This document shows positions 47,731 through 48,651 of a stretch of 48,651 bases of DNA, piece after piece. The position numbers and the translations under genes were made by a program. The notes under the pieces were generated by a model. The model had not been told where the DNA came from. It did not search any database and worked only from the letters and a program-made list of their open reading frames with translations. The DNA is from an uncultured Eubacteriales bacterium (lineage in GTDB: Bacteria; Bacillota; Clostridia; Oscillospirales; Oscillospiraceae). Position 1 is the first letter of the stretch; every line of letters starts with the position of its first letter. The stretch lies in contig ONPN01000050.1 of NCBI GenBank assembly GCA_900319695.1, positions 1 through 48,651 of the forward strand. The letters are read 5' to 3'.

Positions 47731-48651
47731 CGCGCTCCGCCTCCCCCTGCCAGGATCCGCCCCATGAGCGAGCCCTCGTCCACAAGCGGGTACTCCCGGA
47801 TCGTAAACAATAGGCCGCTCTTTTCGGCGTTTACGTATTCCAGCACCTTTCCCTGAAAGGGATCAAAGACATAGCCGACGGTCTCCCCTTTTTTGACCCA
47901 GGAGCCGTGGCGTTTTGTTTTCATAAACATCCCCGAGCAGCGCGCGTTGAGAAAGATGACCTCATCCTCCGTGTCAGCCACGATGGGCGTGCTCACAGGC
48001 GGGACGTCCCCGTCCCACATGCCGAGAACTTTCATCAGGTTCAGGATTCCGGTCGTGAGCTGCTGACCGTATTCACCGGTCAGCCGCATTCCGACGCCCA
48101 TCTCCACCACGAGGCAGGGCGTGCCGATGGCGTTCAGGGAATAAGCCAGCGTGGATTCCAGCACGGTGCTGTTGCCGTGAACCCAGACCAGATCGACGTT
48201 GGCCTGACGCGCCAGCGGCACCAGCGTATCCCGGTGGAGCTCGTTGATGCGCACCTGCGGGATCTCGGTGAGGAAAATGTTGCTGGCGTGAATATCAAAA
48301 ACCAGGTCGGCCCCGGCCAGGTCGTTTACCAGGGCGCTGGCGACAAATTCGGTCATCACGCCGGTATCGGAGCCGGGAAAGGTGCGGTTCATGTCCAGGT
48401 CAAAGCCGGGGATGCCCCGCTGGATGGAGCCGATGCCCAGGGGGTTGACTGCCGGGTAGATCTCCACGCTGCCGTGCAGCAGCTCCGGGTTCCGGTTCAG
48501 GATCCCGGTCAACAGGAAGCAGACATACTGTCCCTCCAGCTCGTCTCCATGAATGCCCGTCACCACACAGATTCGCTTGCCCTCCCCGTTTCGGATGACA
48601 TTCTTTCGTATGCGCAGGGTCTCCTCCACCGGCAGGGGGATGCTGACGATA
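47727..48651 (-). CDS. M14/aspartoacylase family metallohydrolase (5' end beyond window)
   Basis: The catalytically complete partner: TGIHGDELEGQY (His and Glu zinc ligands), PAVNPLGIGS, FDLDMNRTFPGSD, VFDIHASN (third ligand) and the general-base segment CLVVEMGVGM. A C-terminal beta domain (SGMFMKTKRHGSWVKKGETV) follows. The frame is open to the window edge: codons before GTG 48629 read IVSIPLPVEETLR, so the true start is outside. Likely a deacylase or carboxypeptidase acting on a small amide; the window does not show which. Confidence 0.85.
   Translation of the reverse strand, partial: IVSIPLPVEETLRIRKNVIRNGEGKRICVVTGIHGDELEGQYVCFLLTGILNRNPELLHGSVEIYPAVNPLGIGSIQRGIPGFDLDMNRTFPGSDTGVMTEFVASALVNDLAGADLVFDIHASNIFLTEIPQVRINELHRDTLVPLARQANVDLVWVHGNSTVLESTLAYSLNAIGTPCLVVEMGVGMRLTGEYGQQLTTGILNLMKVLGMWDGDVPPVSTPIVADTEDEVIFLNARCSGMFMKTKRHGSWVKKGETVGYVFDPFQGKVLEYVNAEKSGLLFTIREYPLVDEGSLMGRILAGGGGAR

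Noticed and set aside
1-48651. tRNA, rRNA, CRISPR arrays, complete prophage or insertion sequence
   Set aside because: No T-loop-like tRNA ends, no regularly spaced repeats and no transposase or phage structural genes were seen; only an integrase remnant and small non-coding repeats.

Overview
This 48.65 kb window reads as the chromosome of an anaerobic, endospore-forming, GC-rich Clostridia member, most likely Oscillospiraceae-like (inference). The support is a cotJ spore-coat operon, SpoIIE-type and STAS partner-switching proteins, an EFR1-type ferredoxin, XpaC/TelA, an ECF folate component and several exported flavoproteins. No rRNA, tRNA, CRISPR array or intact mobile element was found by eye.

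Layout. 1-3.0 kb: a LysR regulator divergent from a Tat-exported FMN/FAD reductase that is broken by an internal deletion. 3.4-6.3 kb: a cassette (APH-like kinase, TetR remnant, CorA channel, small membrane protein) bounded by two inverted copies of a MITE-like repeat. 6.4-8.3 kb: an unlisted 29-codon ORF, an EFR1 flavodoxin-ferredoxin and a GntR regulator with a palindrome at its own promoter. 8.3-10 kb: a truncated anti-sigma kinase, a PHP phosphoesterase and a STAS protein. 10-15 kb: exported HAD phosphatase, UvrD-type helicase, DUF362 ferredoxin protein, integrase remnant. 15.5-20.7 kb: xpaC-telA, YbaK, two lipoproteins. 20.7-27.7 kb (minus strand): NagZ-like GH3, YczE-like protein, Nudix hydrolase, an odd MurP-like PTS protein, SpoIIE-type phosphatase, FolT. 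28-30.3 kb: Tat-exported Old Yellow Enzyme-type reductase. 30.4-31.5 kb: cotJC and a fused cotJA-cotJB. 31.6-38.9 kb: murF-HAD, exonuclease, PepSY protein, and rbfA-nrnA-truB-ribF. 39-40.2 kb: CobW-type GTPase. 40.2-46.8 kb: Gx-transporter protein, NusG-domain-II protein, LysR, then divergent Old Yellow Enzyme-type and tandem-FMN-domain flavoproteins. 46.8-48.65 kb: two M14/aspartoacylase-like proteins, one without its zinc ligands and one cut by the window edge.

How it fits together. The main theme is exported flavoprotein respiration. Three exported reductases (one broken) sit beside LysR genes and palindromic TTGC-N7-GCAA sites. Next to the second set are homologues of the two membrane proteins that I associate with flavin-based extracellular electron transfer loci (EetA/EetB-like). 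A second theme is small non-coding palindromic elements. Two unrelated families, three copies each, lie in transcribed leaders between canonical promoters and start codons, or at gene 3' ends. In one case the element supplies the last codons of a gene. A third theme is decay: truncated HATPase, TetR and integrase genes, a PTS protein with no EIIB domain and no phospho-histidine, and an M14 paralogue with no metal ligands. All functional assignments rest on reading motifs without database searches.
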